From Tetrapyrgos nigripes (taxonomy: Eukaryota; Basidiomycota; Agaricomycetes; Agaricales; Campanellaceae), in contig JAACJM010000140.1 in assembly GCA_013368315.1 (NCBI GenBank), forward strand, positions 62,001 through 126,000: a DNA stretch of 64,000 bases. The letters are read 5' to 3'. Positions 1-11,072 of this stretch are shown here, piece by piece. The first letter of the stretch is position 1. Each line of letters opens with the position of its first letter. The position numbers and the translations under genes were made by a program. Under the pieces are notes generated by a model that saw only the letters and a list, made by a program, of their open reading frames with translations, ran no database searches and was not told the DNA's origin.

Positions 1-99
1 CTTATGATTGTTGGATCGTTGGCTGTTGAATGGAGGAGTGTGAAGAAGGCTCAGGCTCAGAGTCAGAGTGGGAATGGAGGTGGTCTACATGTGGCGTAG
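1..99 (+). CDS. C-terminal end of a DHA2-type MFS drug transporter (partial, start outside window)
   Basis: The first 33 codons are open and end at TAG (97-99). They read as the end of a last membrane helix followed by a short cytosolic tail with the motif VEWRSVKK and a Gln/Ser/Gly-rich end. The [VL]-E-[WR]-R-S-V-K motif after the final helix is typical of fungal MFS drug-efflux transporters of the 14-helix (DHA2) class. A diverged copy of the same tail, with the same last residues LHVA, lies on the minus strand at 31701-31890, which supports the reading. Only the tail is visible, so the substrate cannot be inferred. Confidence 0.6.
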   Translation, partial: LMIVGSLAVEWRSVKKAQAQSQSGNGGGLHVA

Positions 100-119
100 A
101 TTTTCCTTTTAGATTTACT

Positions 120-300
120 CATACTTTTTGGCAATGGGCATTGGGCATATAGCGTCTATATACGATTCCCGAGTACCATACTAGCAAATAATCTCTATTG
201 GTCTTATTATGCTGTTGAAAAGTGGTAAAAATTATTTAAATCCGACATATACATAGAACACCATTTCCGAAGTCAAAAGGGCGAGTAGACGATCTAGTCG
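120..300 (+). repeat. Intergenic repeat, inverted copy at about 34620-34797
   Basis: The 3' flank of the DHA2 tail, including the stretch beginning tttttggcaatgggca and the block around cgacatatacatagaaca, reappears in reverse complement at about 34620-34797, just left of the Tc1 element. Differences are mostly transitions and small indels. It marks a duplicated transporter locus rather than a gene. Confidence 0.65.
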
Positions 301-439
301 TTTGCCCCATTCCGCCATCGCGATAGACTTCTGACTCGCGTATTGCGCAGTAGGCGTACGAATTTGACTGGTACTGACAGTGTAGAGCGTAAGCCAGGTA
401 GCGTAGGGCAAGTCGGTAAACAATAAGTAGCCTGAGTGT

Positions 440-892
440 GATACCTGTTTCCGCGACCACATTTGTAGAGCTCTTTGAAAGACCGAGAAAAAATCGCTTA
501 AAGAAACTCAGCTGAAAAAAATCTTCCCACCGCCGACCGGTGTCCATGCGTCTAAGCCTGAGCCATAGAATGACTTAAGTGATGGACCGAAGGAAAAGCG
601 TTCGAAAGATTTACACTTGCTACCCATAAGGTCTTCCCATCTCGTGTGTCTTTTGGGATGGAGGTAACAATAACCAGTTGTCTAGATTCTGCCCTTCAGT
701 ATGGTGAAATCTAGGGCTTTTTGAACTATTTACAGCTTAGTATATTTCAGAGGGACCTTTTCGCTATATTCACTGAGGTATTCAGCAAATATACTGTGCA
801 ACATGGGTAGTGAAGTTTGCCTGGGAAAACAGACGCGGACAGGGGCTTAAGCGCTTAATTACCGGCGCCGCCTGTGGCAGTCGGAAGCTCGC
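440..892. repeat. 450-bp direct repeat, copy A
   Basis: From about 440 (gtttccgcgaccacatttgt) to about 892 the sequence matches 6740-7192 almost base for base. Copy A keeps CpG sites (for example ccgcgacc, agacgcggac, ggcgccgcc) where copy B has CpA or TpG (ccacgacc, agacatggac, ggcgctgcc). A is therefore the less decayed copy. I recognise no coding function in it. Confidence 0.8.
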
Positions 893-1099
893 AATTACTG
901 TTTTTCCCAGGCGTTAATTAGGATACGCAGTATTTTCTAAGTATATCAGCGTGATTTGGGGCAGGAATTACATGACTGATCAAGGTTAGAATGCTTCATA
1001 GAATGACGGCGTGCTGCGACGAGCGTCAAACACCTTGAGTCGTTCCACCACGTCGCAGAACAATCGTGCAGGTCTCCGGTCTATCCTCCATTGCCTCTC

Positions 1100-3272
1100 A
1101 TGTCTTTCCTGATTCCATTCCCTCTCCCGGCTCTCTTGGTTGAAAAATCCGCGGTATGGTGTGGGTTGCTGGTCGTAGGTTTTGCAACGGCATGCGTCGC
1201 CCTTCGTCCTGGCCATATGCGCAAGAAAAGATTCTGGCGAACGGAATTAGCATACCTTGATACTCCAAACGACTCTCCTTTGTTGGGAACAGTAGTGATT
1301 TCAGGCGGAAGGTGAGCACCAACGCTTACTCCTTGACGATACTAAACTTCATCTAGCATTTCCGGCATTTTAGCAGCACGAATGTGTTCCCAGCGTTTCG
1401 AAAAGGTGATCCTCGTCGATCCCGAGTTCAGAAAGGTGGATCAAGGCCCATCAAAGTCTCGAATAATGCAGTATCATTCTTGCCATGGTAAGCACAGGCT
1501 TGGATCTCATCACTGAGTTCAGGCTGACGGTACTCCATAGGTTTCCCCAATGCTTTTACGGAAGGTATATGTGAGCTTTGGCCAGGGTTCCTAGAGAAGT
1601 TGAAGCAGCGCGGGGGAATGTGAGTACTCAACGATCTCCAAATCAGCCCAACACTGAATGAACGTCTTCATTCGTTCTTGAAGCCCACACAGGGCAGATT
1701 TCAAAGTGCACTACAACGGCGTTTACGTCCCTGCTCCCGATTCCCTTCCCATCACCGTCAATATCAGAAGGAGCAAGCTCGACCCTCTTTTGCAAAGCCT
1801 ACTCTTGGAGCATTACAGTGACTCTGACCCCTCGAAGTTGATAATCATGGATGGAACAGTCCAAATGATCATGCAATCTCCTGAAAACCAGTCCATCGAG
1901 TCCGTCACGGTCCGCATGCTTGATGGTAGTGCAGTACAGCTGGATAATATTGACCTGTTCATTGGTATGCCTCGTTCTTCAAGTTTTCTTCGAGACTTGT
2001 GCTGAAGATCTCCTAGACTGCACTGGCAATACGCAGACAGGAAAGAAATGGTTGCGGCTCGGCCCTTGGTTACGGTATCCCATGCCTCAATGTCTGAGCT
2101 ATGATCCCAACATGACCTACGTGACGGTCACCTTCTCCGTCTCTGAAGAACTTGAAGAAAAACTCCCTGTTCCCGGAGGCTACAACTCCACAACTTGGTT
2201 TTATACCTTTCGACCGCATCATGAGTGGTGTAATGCTGGATTTCTCTTGACCAAGATGGATAATAATACTGGTAAATTTCCCATACTTTCAGAAGGTCGC
2301 GAGCACAGCACTCATTTACTCCCACTGTTAGTCCAGTTCTGTTGTGGGAGCTGGGGACCTTACGAGCTTCCTCGAGCTCCAGACCAGCTTGAAAGCTTCG
2401 TGCGCTCTGTAAAGGGTCGAGATCCTGTACCAGACTGGGTTCCGACGATGGTGGGGATACTCGCGAGCCAGGGAAAGCCTGAATTTGAGCGAGTGAGAAT
2501 TCGTGAGTGCTTTACTTTCTTAAAAGGATGCTAGGAGGAGCTGATGGCTAAAGCAGCGAAATGCAAATACGTCCAATACCATCTCATGAAGAAACTTCCT
2601 CAAAATTTCGTTGCTATGGGCGATTCAGTCCTGCAACTGAATCCTTTGTACGGGTGAGCCTCGATTAAACTTGAATGCTAATTCGCCGTGTCTCAAGATC
2701 TCGTGTAGGCAAGGCTCTTTGATGGCAATGTTGGGTGTGGTGACATTAAACACAATGTTGCTCGAGTGTAAAAATCGCAAGCTCACCCCGTCATTTTCTC
2801 GAGAGTATTTTAAGACTTTGGCTGGTCGTCAGGCTGGCCTTTGGTGAGTTTTCAGTCGGGTTCGCCTTGGGGATTTCACTGATTTACTTGTATTAGGACC
2901 GCGACAAAGGCAGTGGGTAAGTTTCTTCACTACCATTTTCGGCCCTTCCCACTTGTTTGACCAACATCGCTCATAGATTATGGCTTCAAAACGACTACAC
3001 CCGTCGCTGGCGAGAAGCTCTCAAATGGTAAAATCATCAGATGGTTCACAGACAAACTGGAGGCCGCGTCTGAAACAGTAGGGGGCCATTATTTCACTAC
3101 ATTTCGCTGTCTGATTTCTTTCGAATTGTCATGATCTTTACAGGATCGCCATATCGTTTCTCTCGTGTGGCAAGTGCGCCAGCAACTCCTTCCCGAAAAC
3201 ACGCTAGCGCAGCCGGCATTCCTCGTTAGACTATTTTGGGTGCTCTTTTTGCAGAAGATGAAGGAAGACTAG
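1100..3272 (+). CDS. FAD/NAD(P)-binding monooxygenase-like oxidoreductase
   Basis: A multi-exon gene that I could follow from ATG 1100 to TAG 3270-3272. The N-terminus (MSFLIPFPLP...) has one hydrophobic stretch. It is followed by a beta-strand and glycine-rich turn (VVISGGS-ISGILAA, split by the first intron at about 1313-1356) and then VILVDPE, the pattern of a dinucleotide-binding fold. Further on come DLFIDCTGNT and, near the C-terminus, GDSVLQLNPLYGQGS. The last is the GD...P..GQG flavin motif of the squalene-epoxidase/aromatic-hydroxylase type of flavin monooxygenase. Introns are short with GT-AG ends, for example 1996-2013 region ending ctcctag and 2276-2330 ending ctgttag. All joins I checked keep frame, so the gene looks intact. 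Likely role: oxidation of a hydrophobic substrate using FAD. The substrate is not inferable. Confidence 0.75.
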
Positions 3273-4604
3273 TGCCGACGCTGGCCATTTCTTTGCATAC
3301 AGTTCGTGTTATGTTTACCATCTACTAGTAGATTGATCTATCTTCTGTACATAAGTGATAACATACTGTTTTTATCCTATGGAATTGGGGTACGCAGCGC
3401 GTCGACAATGGAGGCGCTTTGTCGAAGAGACGCTGTTGCATGTGGCTGAAGGACATGCCTTCTTGGCATCAGGATGGTCGTGGCTTCCGAAGATGATTAC
3501 GGTGCAATAGTGGCCAGGATTGGGCGATCACTAGTAAGCGCTAGTAAACACCCCAACCCGCTGATGGTTGAGGACGATAATAAGTTTGGGCAATCGGGCC
3601 CGGAGGAGTCTTTCTATTAAGGCCTGCGACAGTCCCTTCTGAATCTGATTTATCAAAGTTGATCAAAAGCGGAGCTTGTCGAGCGTCAAGTTTCAATAAT
3701 TATCAGAGGAACCTACTAGTATGATGACAGTTCCGCTGAGGGATCCAATCAACACCCTCGAGCGAAAATTAAATGGGACACTCGGGCGTCATACGCATGT
3801 ATGTTTGGACACGGGTCTTCTAACAAAACGCCCTGAAGTTTTGTGAAGATGATTTCTGTCATCCTCGCTTCGATAGCAGGTGGATTGATTGCTACTTTCA
3901 AGACCTATACGATACGTCTTCTTCTAAATGGATTGGATATCGATATCAAGCCCTCTTACAGTGGTTCGTTAAAAGTCTTTCATATATGTAATTTGCTTTT
4001 GCTTTCAACTTTGAGCGTTAATTGCTACTAGAGGCTGGAGTCGCATTGATTATGAGCGTGTGAGTCAGTCAGTCAGAGTGAGTGACCTCTAGTGTTTACG
4101 CACTGAGTGTGGGGCTCGAATCTGGGGTGACCGTCAGGTACTTACCTTACTTTCCTCTCCCTACTTCCTGTTCTTCGTTGGCAGTCACTTTCAATACCCA
4201 CTAAAACTCCAGTCTTGTCTATCCAGTCCTCTGGAGGATAGGTGTAAGTATTCCATTGTTATAAACCTCTGTCTTCTAACTAAACAAGCACAATTATTTG
4301 CATAAAGCCTTGAGTCTGTTGAGCAAAGTCGGGATTGCTTGGCACGCTCGCCACACCTTACGCATGGAGGGACACTCAGAGAGGAAAGGATGATGCGCCA
4401 ATGACAATAGGGGTAAGGTGGCAGCGCAGCCTCGCGGTCTTTGTATACGCCGACTCGCAGAGGACGGCTACACTACCCAGCACTAACCTACATTACAATG
4501 TCCTATATACTCACCAGCGCTGTCCCATATACTGTCCCGTACTCTTTTGTTCCTGGGCAATCTGCAAATTTCCGAGGCCCGGAACAGACTCTGTCTCCTC
4601 CCGA
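3273..4604. other. Intergenic stretch without a supported gene
   Basis: I find no conserved protein here. A 62-codon frame at 3843-4031 starts with a hydrophobic segment (ISVILASIAGGLIA) but has no family signature and could be chance. GC content falls and repeat-like sequence begins toward the right end. Confidence 0.4.
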
Positions 4605-5129
4605 CAAGGGGTCTTCAGTTGGTCTACCTGAGACCAGACCTTGGGGGGAGGGGGGGTCTGGAGAGACCTTATGACCAAAAGGTACACCATCACATGAAGG
4701 GTGTATAGACATACTTTATGAAGCCATTTGGATCTGAAAGTGCACAGAACATACTCAGGACCCATAAAAGCCATGTGTAATGAGCTTTCTGGCCCGTAAC
4801 AATGAAATCTCACCTTTAAATGGTATGTAATTCCCACGATCAGTGATGTCACCACTGGTGCCACATCACAAACATTGTCAGAAAATGATTTGCTACCTCA
4901 ATATGATAGGTGTCACACAGAATATATCACTAATCCACAGCATCTGTAGGTTAGCAGAGGGCCTATGAGGTAGCCAGGAGAAAAAATTGATCTGATTTCA
5001 TGATTTGTAAGCCATATTTATCTTATCACTTACCATTTTTGGGAAGGAGAGGGGGAGGGGGGGGTCAAGCTGGACCTTATGACCAAAAAGGAATGTCCGG
5101 TCTGGTCATATCATTTTGGAGACCCCTTG
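4605..5129. mobile_element. Non-autonomous hAT-type MITE (525 bp)
   Basis: The ends are inverted repeats beginning CAAGGGGTCT (left CAAGGGGTCTTCAG, right end in reverse CAAGGGGTCTCCA), with further matching to ACCAGACC inside. The element is flanked by a perfect 8-bp target duplication, CCTCCCGA, at 4597-4604 and 5130-5137. An 8-bp duplication and a CA(A/G)GG terminus are the hallmarks of hAT transposons. No transposase frame lies inside. It also contains G-runs next to both ends followed by the shared word accttatgaccaaaa. Confidence 0.8.
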
Positions 5130-5184
5130 CCTCCCGAGTTAAGCGGCAAAAGTCACTAGCCCCTAGTATCTTGTAGTATTTAAT

Positions 5185-5715
5185 ATGTACATTGTTGTGG
5201 ATGTTTCTGCATCCAATTGTCCTTGCTTCCCGCCGTCATCTAGCAGGACAAACCAGAATATACTTGTTCGTTTGCTGCACTTCGCTCTCACTCGTTAGGA
5301 CTCGCAATGACCATAAACGATTATTCCAACAATTTCCTGATACATATATCATTGTTCCCTTCTGGTTACTGTTCTTACACTCAGTGCTTTGTGACACAGT
5401 CCTTGTTCTCTGTTTGTTGTTCTTTGGATCCTTGTTCTAGACCTTTGTTCTTATTTTGTCTATGTCTTTGTTTCTCCCTTGTATAGCTGTGGTCCTTGTG
5501 CTTGCTTTGTTCTCATTTTAGCCCTTGCTTTATTCTCATTTTAGCTTCATACCTCTATATAAAGACCAGTAGCTAGCATCTAGTCCCTCATCTTGACCTC
5601 TCTGTCTTGGGACTGGGTGAGTACAGTTGTATTTAAATTTGTAGTTCTCTAATCAACTCTGTCTTGGGACTAGATCCTAACTGTTATATCTGCTGTCTGC
5701 ACAGGGACTTCTGCA
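5185..5715 (+). repeat. Solo-LTR-like repeat
   Basis: This region begins near tgttgtggatg, has a TATA-like ctatataaagacca at about 5556, and carries the word tgtcttgggact twice (near 5602 and 5661). A reverse-complement relative with the same order (tgttgtgacag start, tatataagct, two tgtcttgggact words) lies at about 48235-48745. TATA plus terminal TG and two dispersed copies suggest an LTR of a retrotransposon. I could not fix the exact right boundary or a target duplication. Confidence 0.45.
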
Positions 5716-6570
5716 TTGTCTCTGTCTCTGTCTCTGCCACTCGTGCTACCAACAGTAGGCTTCCATCTCTGAGACTCGGACTGCCTTTAGGAATGTGTAT
5801 GACTTCTTGGCACACATTTGAGAACTGTGCATCGGAAAACAAGCATAGCTTCTTCGAGGATGGAAGGTGTGGGTTAGCGTGTGACGGAACACCTGTGAGG
5901 AACCAAAATGATAACACCACGCCCGAGGGGTGGTGCTCATACAGCAATACAACTCAAGCCCATTATACAATAATTTCTAGTGTCTTCAGATCCACCAATT
6001 TCATCAGTTGTCCAGCATGCAACAAACTTAGACCTTATTGGTACTATTGAAAGGTGAGCACCGATTCAGGACTGCCACTGCGAGATATTGACTGAAATCG
6101 TCTTGTGCCCCGTGCGTAGAACAGTAATTCCCTTATACATGTCGGACCTCCTGCCAATGCAGGGCCTGCTTGAACTTGTGAATCTTGTAAATATGAACCA
6201 TTTCTTTGAATTTTTTGTATGTAATATGGAGGATCCAAATAAATTTGCTAGAGTTGCTGAGATTGACATACCCAAGTCGTACAGGAGGGTCAGGAACAGG
6301 CCGCATCATATGCATTAACGTTGACTCTTCCAAAAACAACTCTTTCCTTATCGTCCCACCATCCAATGGCAGTCATGTCCCAACATTCATGTGCCTGAGG
6401 AAAGGTGATGATCGTCCTAGTGGTAAGCTGAGAACGCGATATTGAAGGAAAAGTTTGCAAAGTGCCAGAAATGACAAGCTCGCTCACAAGCTGTGTAGTA
6501 CCTGAGGAAGGCGATAACGGTATGCACAGCGTTGGGAAAGTTTCCATGTTTAGAGAACTCGGTGGGCAAT
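5716..6570. other. Unassigned repeat-rich stretch
   Basis: There are several short frames but none with a recognisable domain. It contains (tctctg)n-like sequence near 5717-5738 and two related words, cctgaggaaaggtgatgat (about 6396) and cctgaggaaggcgataac (about 6502). I support no gene here. Confidence 0.35.
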
Positions 6571-6737
6571 GAAGAAGGCTGTTGTCCACAAGTGTCATTT
6601 GTATTGAGTTTGTATGCCGTGTCAACAGCACCGGTACCACGACATCTTACTACTACCTCCACGTCTGCTGACATGCAATAATGCTTCAAGTCTGCTGCGC
6701 TGAAGATGGCCAGGTCTTTCAGGTGTGTATCTTCTTT
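6571..6737 (+). pseudogene. Truncated copy of the ATG11 5' end (5' leader plus first exon)
   Basis: About 165 bp match the leader and first exon of the ATG11 gene at 21417-21580. The match includes the start codon (6681) and the 14 codons of exon 1, ending in ...GQVFQ, followed by the start of intron 1. The copy stops inside the intron and is joined directly to the 450-bp repeat B. It differs from the intact gene by C-to-T/G-to-A changes, mainly at CpG sites: cgccgc has become tgccgt, and one Arg codon is now Cys. It cannot encode a protein. Confidence 0.85.
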
Positions 6738-6739
6738 GC

Positions 6740-7192
6740 CATGATACCCGTTTCCACGACCACATTTGTAGAGCTCTTTGAAAGATCGAGAAAAAATCGC
6801 TTCAAAATCGCTTAAAGAAACTCAGCTGAAAAAATCTTTCCACCGGCGCCCATGCATCTAAGCTTGAGCCATAGAATGGCTTAAACGATGGACCAAAGGA
6901 AAAGCATTTGAAAGATCTACACTTGCTACCCAAAAGGTCTTCCCATCTCATGTGTCTTTTGGGATGGAGGTAACAATAACTAGTTGTCTAGATTCTGCCC
7001 TTCAGTATGGTGGAATCTAGGGCTTTTTGAGCTATTTACAGCTTAGTATATTTCAGAGGGACCTTTTCACTATATTCATTGAGGTATTCAGCAAATATAC
7101 TGTGTAACATGGGTAGTGAAGTTTGCCTGGGAAAACAGACATGGACAGGGGCTTGAGCGCTTAATTACCGGCGCTGCCTGTGGCAGTTGGAA
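6740..7192. repeat. 450-bp direct repeat, copy B
   Basis: Direct copy of 440-892 with many transitions at former CpG sites and one short local expansion (aaaatcgcttcaaaatcgct). It lies immediately downstream of the ATG11 5' fragment, so two sequences from different places are fused here. Confidence 0.8.
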
Positions 7193-7691
7193 GCAGTGTT
7201 GTTGCAGTGAGTGATATGTCATTCCGGTCATCACAGTCATCTGCCATGACCGCAGAATGGTCGAAATTACCACGACCATGACTGACACTGCGGGCAGTGA
7301 TGGGTATTTGCAACCCATTTTTGAGCAAGCTTAAATCTCAAGTTGTTTGCACAGTTTGTTCCCAGATAAAATTTGGCTTACTTGCTGTTGAAATGACAAA
7401 ACTTGTATCATAAGTATTTTCTAGATTATGTTACGATCAAACATTATAATTGATTTGTGAGATAAAAACCTCCCAAATAGGATGAGATTTGTGTGGCTTT
7501 GTAAAAATGTGCTCAAACAAGTGAAGTATCTGTGTCTGATTTGGTGTGAAAATACTCAGAATTTTCTGATGCAGATTTGGTTCACATGCCTGCAAAGTAT
7601 GAGCCACACTTTTTGTATTGTGAGAGAAGGGACTCCGAAGATTATCCAGTGATACCAAATGTTGAAGAACTCCACCTAGATCAAGGAGGCA

Positions 7692-9304
7692 TCAATAAGC
7701 AAGATAATGAGAAGTCCACCATGTGAGAACTGCCCGTATCACTGACAATGGCCTCTGAGAATTCTTGAGCTGAGTCTGTTGAATCAAGGCCAAAACATAT
7801 GTCTTGCTTCTCAGCCAAGTGATCAGATCTGTGGCTTGCTTGCTATATTTTAGGAAACCCCAATTGACCTTGAAGCCAAGGGGGTCCAAAAAAAAATAAT
7901 TAATGACTGGGGTCAGAAAAAAATTTAGTGCCTTGGTCAAGGAACCTACCTACCTTACCTTCTATATAAGGTAAGTTCATATGAATTTACCTGCCAAATA
8001 TAGTATGTGCACACAACCTCAAGTCTTGTGCTTTGCTGGACAGTTGGAACCTTACCTGGCTCCCACTCAGAGATACTGTGTAATTGTCATAAAACATCTG
8101 GTGAGTATATATTTAGGTGTTTAACTTCACAGCTCACCAGATTGACACCCGCCAGCATGCTTGCCAGCTCCAAATTAGTCAGTAAAAAAATTTAAGGGCT
8201 TTGTCAGGGAACCTACCTACCTAGCCCCAGTATGGGATTCTCTGGCCCAGACCCCCTTGCTTGAAGCAGTCCCTGGTGATTAGGTTGATCTGATAAATAG
8301 ACATCAAATCAGCAGAGCTCAGAGCTGAGAATAATAAATACAACTCCATACCTGGTGTGCATAGCAGTCTGGGACCACCATTGAAGGTTGCTCTGTACCA
8401 ATAAATCAGCATGCCTTCCTGTCATAAGTGCAATGATTGTAATTCTCGACTGCTTTTCTAGTATATCAACCACTTCCTTCATTAATCGCAATAAATTCTC
8501 TGCTGTCTTTCTCTCTGCTGATACGTCATATACTTTAACCATGTATATCTTTGGACAAATCAGTAATGGATATAGATCACTATAAGTGATGATTGTACCT
8601 TTTGATCTATGCATACCATAAAGGCAATATAATGAATGTTGTTGATTCCTGACCACCCATCACACTGAGCAGTCCCAACCTTTCCTGCAACATCATGGAG
8701 AGTTTGTGAGTGGATTCCAATGAGAATGTCTGGAATGAACATGACTAGGCAGGTGAGCACCAGGCAGAAACTCCTGGATCAAAAGCTTGACTTCATGATT
8801 CTCCACCCATGACAATGCAAATCCTGCTGATGCAGTAATCCTCCCTATGAGCACCTCAAAGTGTGTTTGCTGTCCCTCTGTCCATTGAGTTGGTAGTGGA
8901 ATGCTGATACCTTGAGTCGAAACTCAATGCTGTTTCAAGGATGGAGCAAGAGTAAGTGTTGACATAGTGGGAGAAGGAGCAATCTCAGATGGGAGTCCAA
9001 CTAGGGGTAGTGCCAGAGAATTCAGACTCATGTGATTTGTTCCGTTGGTGACATAATTGACACATGAGGAGAAGCAGTGGTAGGGGAGTAGGATGGAGGG
9101 TACATGGGCAAGTGGCTGAATAATGCAGACAATGATGGCACCTGTGGGAATTGAGTAATGATTGGATACGGGTTCATAGTCTGTTGAGACTGTTGAGCCT
9201 GATCTTTGTAAGCAATGGCCTAAGCTTTGACCTATGGTGGCTGAAGATTGCATGTTTTGAGATGATTTCACATTGTCTCCGCATGCCCAACAATCCAAAG
9301 TCAC
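7692..9304 (-). pseudogene. hAT-family transposase relic
   Basis: Separate minus-strand frames, in the correct order from high to low coordinate, match blocks of agaricomycete hAT transposases. A possible zinc-finger start (CWACGD) lies near 9300, TAQCDGWSGINN near 8650, VYDVSAERKTAENLL near 8520, QINLITRDCFK near 8270, and RAVLTWWTSHYLAY near 7700. The segment containing CDGW is the DUF659-like core and RAVLTxW is the conserved C-terminal block. The frames are broken by stops and frame changes, and the dimerisation domain is not seen. A 265-bp stretch bounded by two copies of a 45-bp word (about 7911-7955 and 8176-8220) interrupts the coding order. Confidence 0.65.
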
Positions 9305-9309
9305 TTTGG

Positions 9310-10335
9310 AGCTGGAACACTGTGGTCCTCAGCAAATACTTTGACCTGCCATCAGCCAGTAGCTTTTATTGTTTTAATCTTTGATTTGTTAATCAGTATG
9401 AGTGTTGGCGTGCCCATCACAGATGTCCTTTTATTTCTCTTCATCAATATGATGAGTCAAGCACAAACAACATATAGTTTTGGGCTGTGTATTGTGGCGG
9501 GATCCTGGGAAGTTTTGTCTAGCACCAGGATGGTTCTTGAAGTAAGCCTGATGCCATCTTGACTGAGCTGACATGTCTGGAGGAGTGATAGATGTTGTAG
9601 GAGTAGAGGGATGTAATGCATCTGCTATTATTTGAAGAGGCCTTGAAAACTTTTTATGGAAAAAATTCACCTAAGGCTCACCAAGATTCAAACCATGTCT
9701 GAATAATGATCGATTAATGATCCTTTGATCATCCTATGGCATAATCTGTGCTGCTCCATGATTGTTCCATTTGAAAGGTACAGACATTCTTGACAAATTC
9801 AAGTACAAAGTTAGATTACCTCTATCTACTTATAAATACCTTCTCAGTCAAATGTCATGGAGAGATTGATATTTCAAGACCTTGGGGTTATTTTCAATGT
9901 TTTCTCCAGTGATGATACTATTGTCACTCACTGATTTGGACCTGAGTCTTTGAACCATTGTTACAGAAACCTCAGAAAGCTGTCAAACTGCAATTGATCT
10001 GTCCAATGATTGGATTCAAGATACCAATCTATTTCACAAATGTATGTACTACATTCTACATGTCTTAGATCATATCTACTGGAGCATTAGAAGGCAAGAG
10101 GAGGAGGAAGGAGGGACATGGCACAGTGTCGCTTACTGGCTCAGAAATTCCCAATGGTCAGCTGCTTAGCAGAAAGTCAGTGATCAAAATGACCTTGGTG
10201 ACTGGTCACGACATGTCACATTTTTGTGACCATGACCTTTCTGAAAGGTCAGTGACCATGCAACACTGGGCCTATCAGGTGAGCTGAAGGCTTGGAGATG
10301 GCTTTTTGGGAAGAAATATTGTGATAGGATGATGG
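9310..10335. other. AT-rich stretch without a supported gene
   Basis: Very few CpG and many short broken frames, none recognised. Words such as gtgaccatgacc and gtcagtgaccatg near 10200-10260 are short local inverted repeats. Confidence 0.35.
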
Positions 10336-10399
10336 GTGCTGATGATGGTCTTTCAACATGTGTTTCTTGATAGTTTCTCACTGTCATGTTTTAACATCC

Positions 10400-10640
10400 A
10401 TGTTGCAGAATGGGTTGGGATCAACACTTTCTTATACTACAGTCCTACTTTGATTAGGAGCATTGATCTAACCAGCAAGATGGCCATGCTACTGGTGTTG
10501 GGAGGCACTGGAATTGTGCAATTTCTCACATGTTTACTGGCTATCATCTTCATTGACAAGTGGTATGTTTGGCTTGCTGTCTACACTGGATTTTGATAAC
10601 TTTTACAATGATGTTGATAGGAAGAAAACTGTTATTATGC
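10400..10640 (+). pseudogene. Fragment of a hexose/sugar-porter MFS gene
   Basis: The reading frame EWVGINTFLYYSPTLI...LVLGGTGIVQFLTCLLAIIFIDKW matches the seventh- and eighth-helix region of sugar porters (usual form Q.xGIN..LYY.P.. then IDxxGRR). An intron-like gap follows after FIDKW (10563 onward, ending gttgatag). The text resumes with AGAAAACT, consistent with a split GRKT motif. Nothing upstream or downstream continues the protein, so this is an isolated, decayed piece. It is not the same part as the pseudogene at 33.9-34.6 kb. Confidence 0.65.
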
Positions 10641-11072
10641 AGTAGAAGTGCAGTTATGGTGTTATCTCATTTCTCCATTGCTGTCCTCGTCAGATTGACC
10701 AAGCTTCTAAGACATTATGAGACCTTCTAGTCTGTGCAGATCTCTCTTTTCATTCCACTGCTGCTTGGGCTGCAATTGGGTGAGTACCAAGGCAAACCTT
10801 ATTCTTTTACCAGCCATCAGGAAACTTGTCCTGGGAAAATGAACTGAATACTTTCGCTAATGTGCAGTTATTAGCACCATTAGCAAATTTACCCATAACT
10901 GTCACTAATTACCTACCAAAATTAGTGTGAGATAGCAAGTGAATATTAGTACATTACCTGGATTACAATGCACTTCAAAATGTTATTCCATCCTCCTGGT
11001 ATCCACTGCTTTCATATCCCAAACAGATATATGTAGATGAATGAGAGTAGTCTTTTTATTAAAATGAATCTA
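10641..11072. other. AT-rich intergenic stretch, no gene seen
   Basis: Only short frames and runs of Tsp/attag-like words; nothing supportable. Confidence 0.3.
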
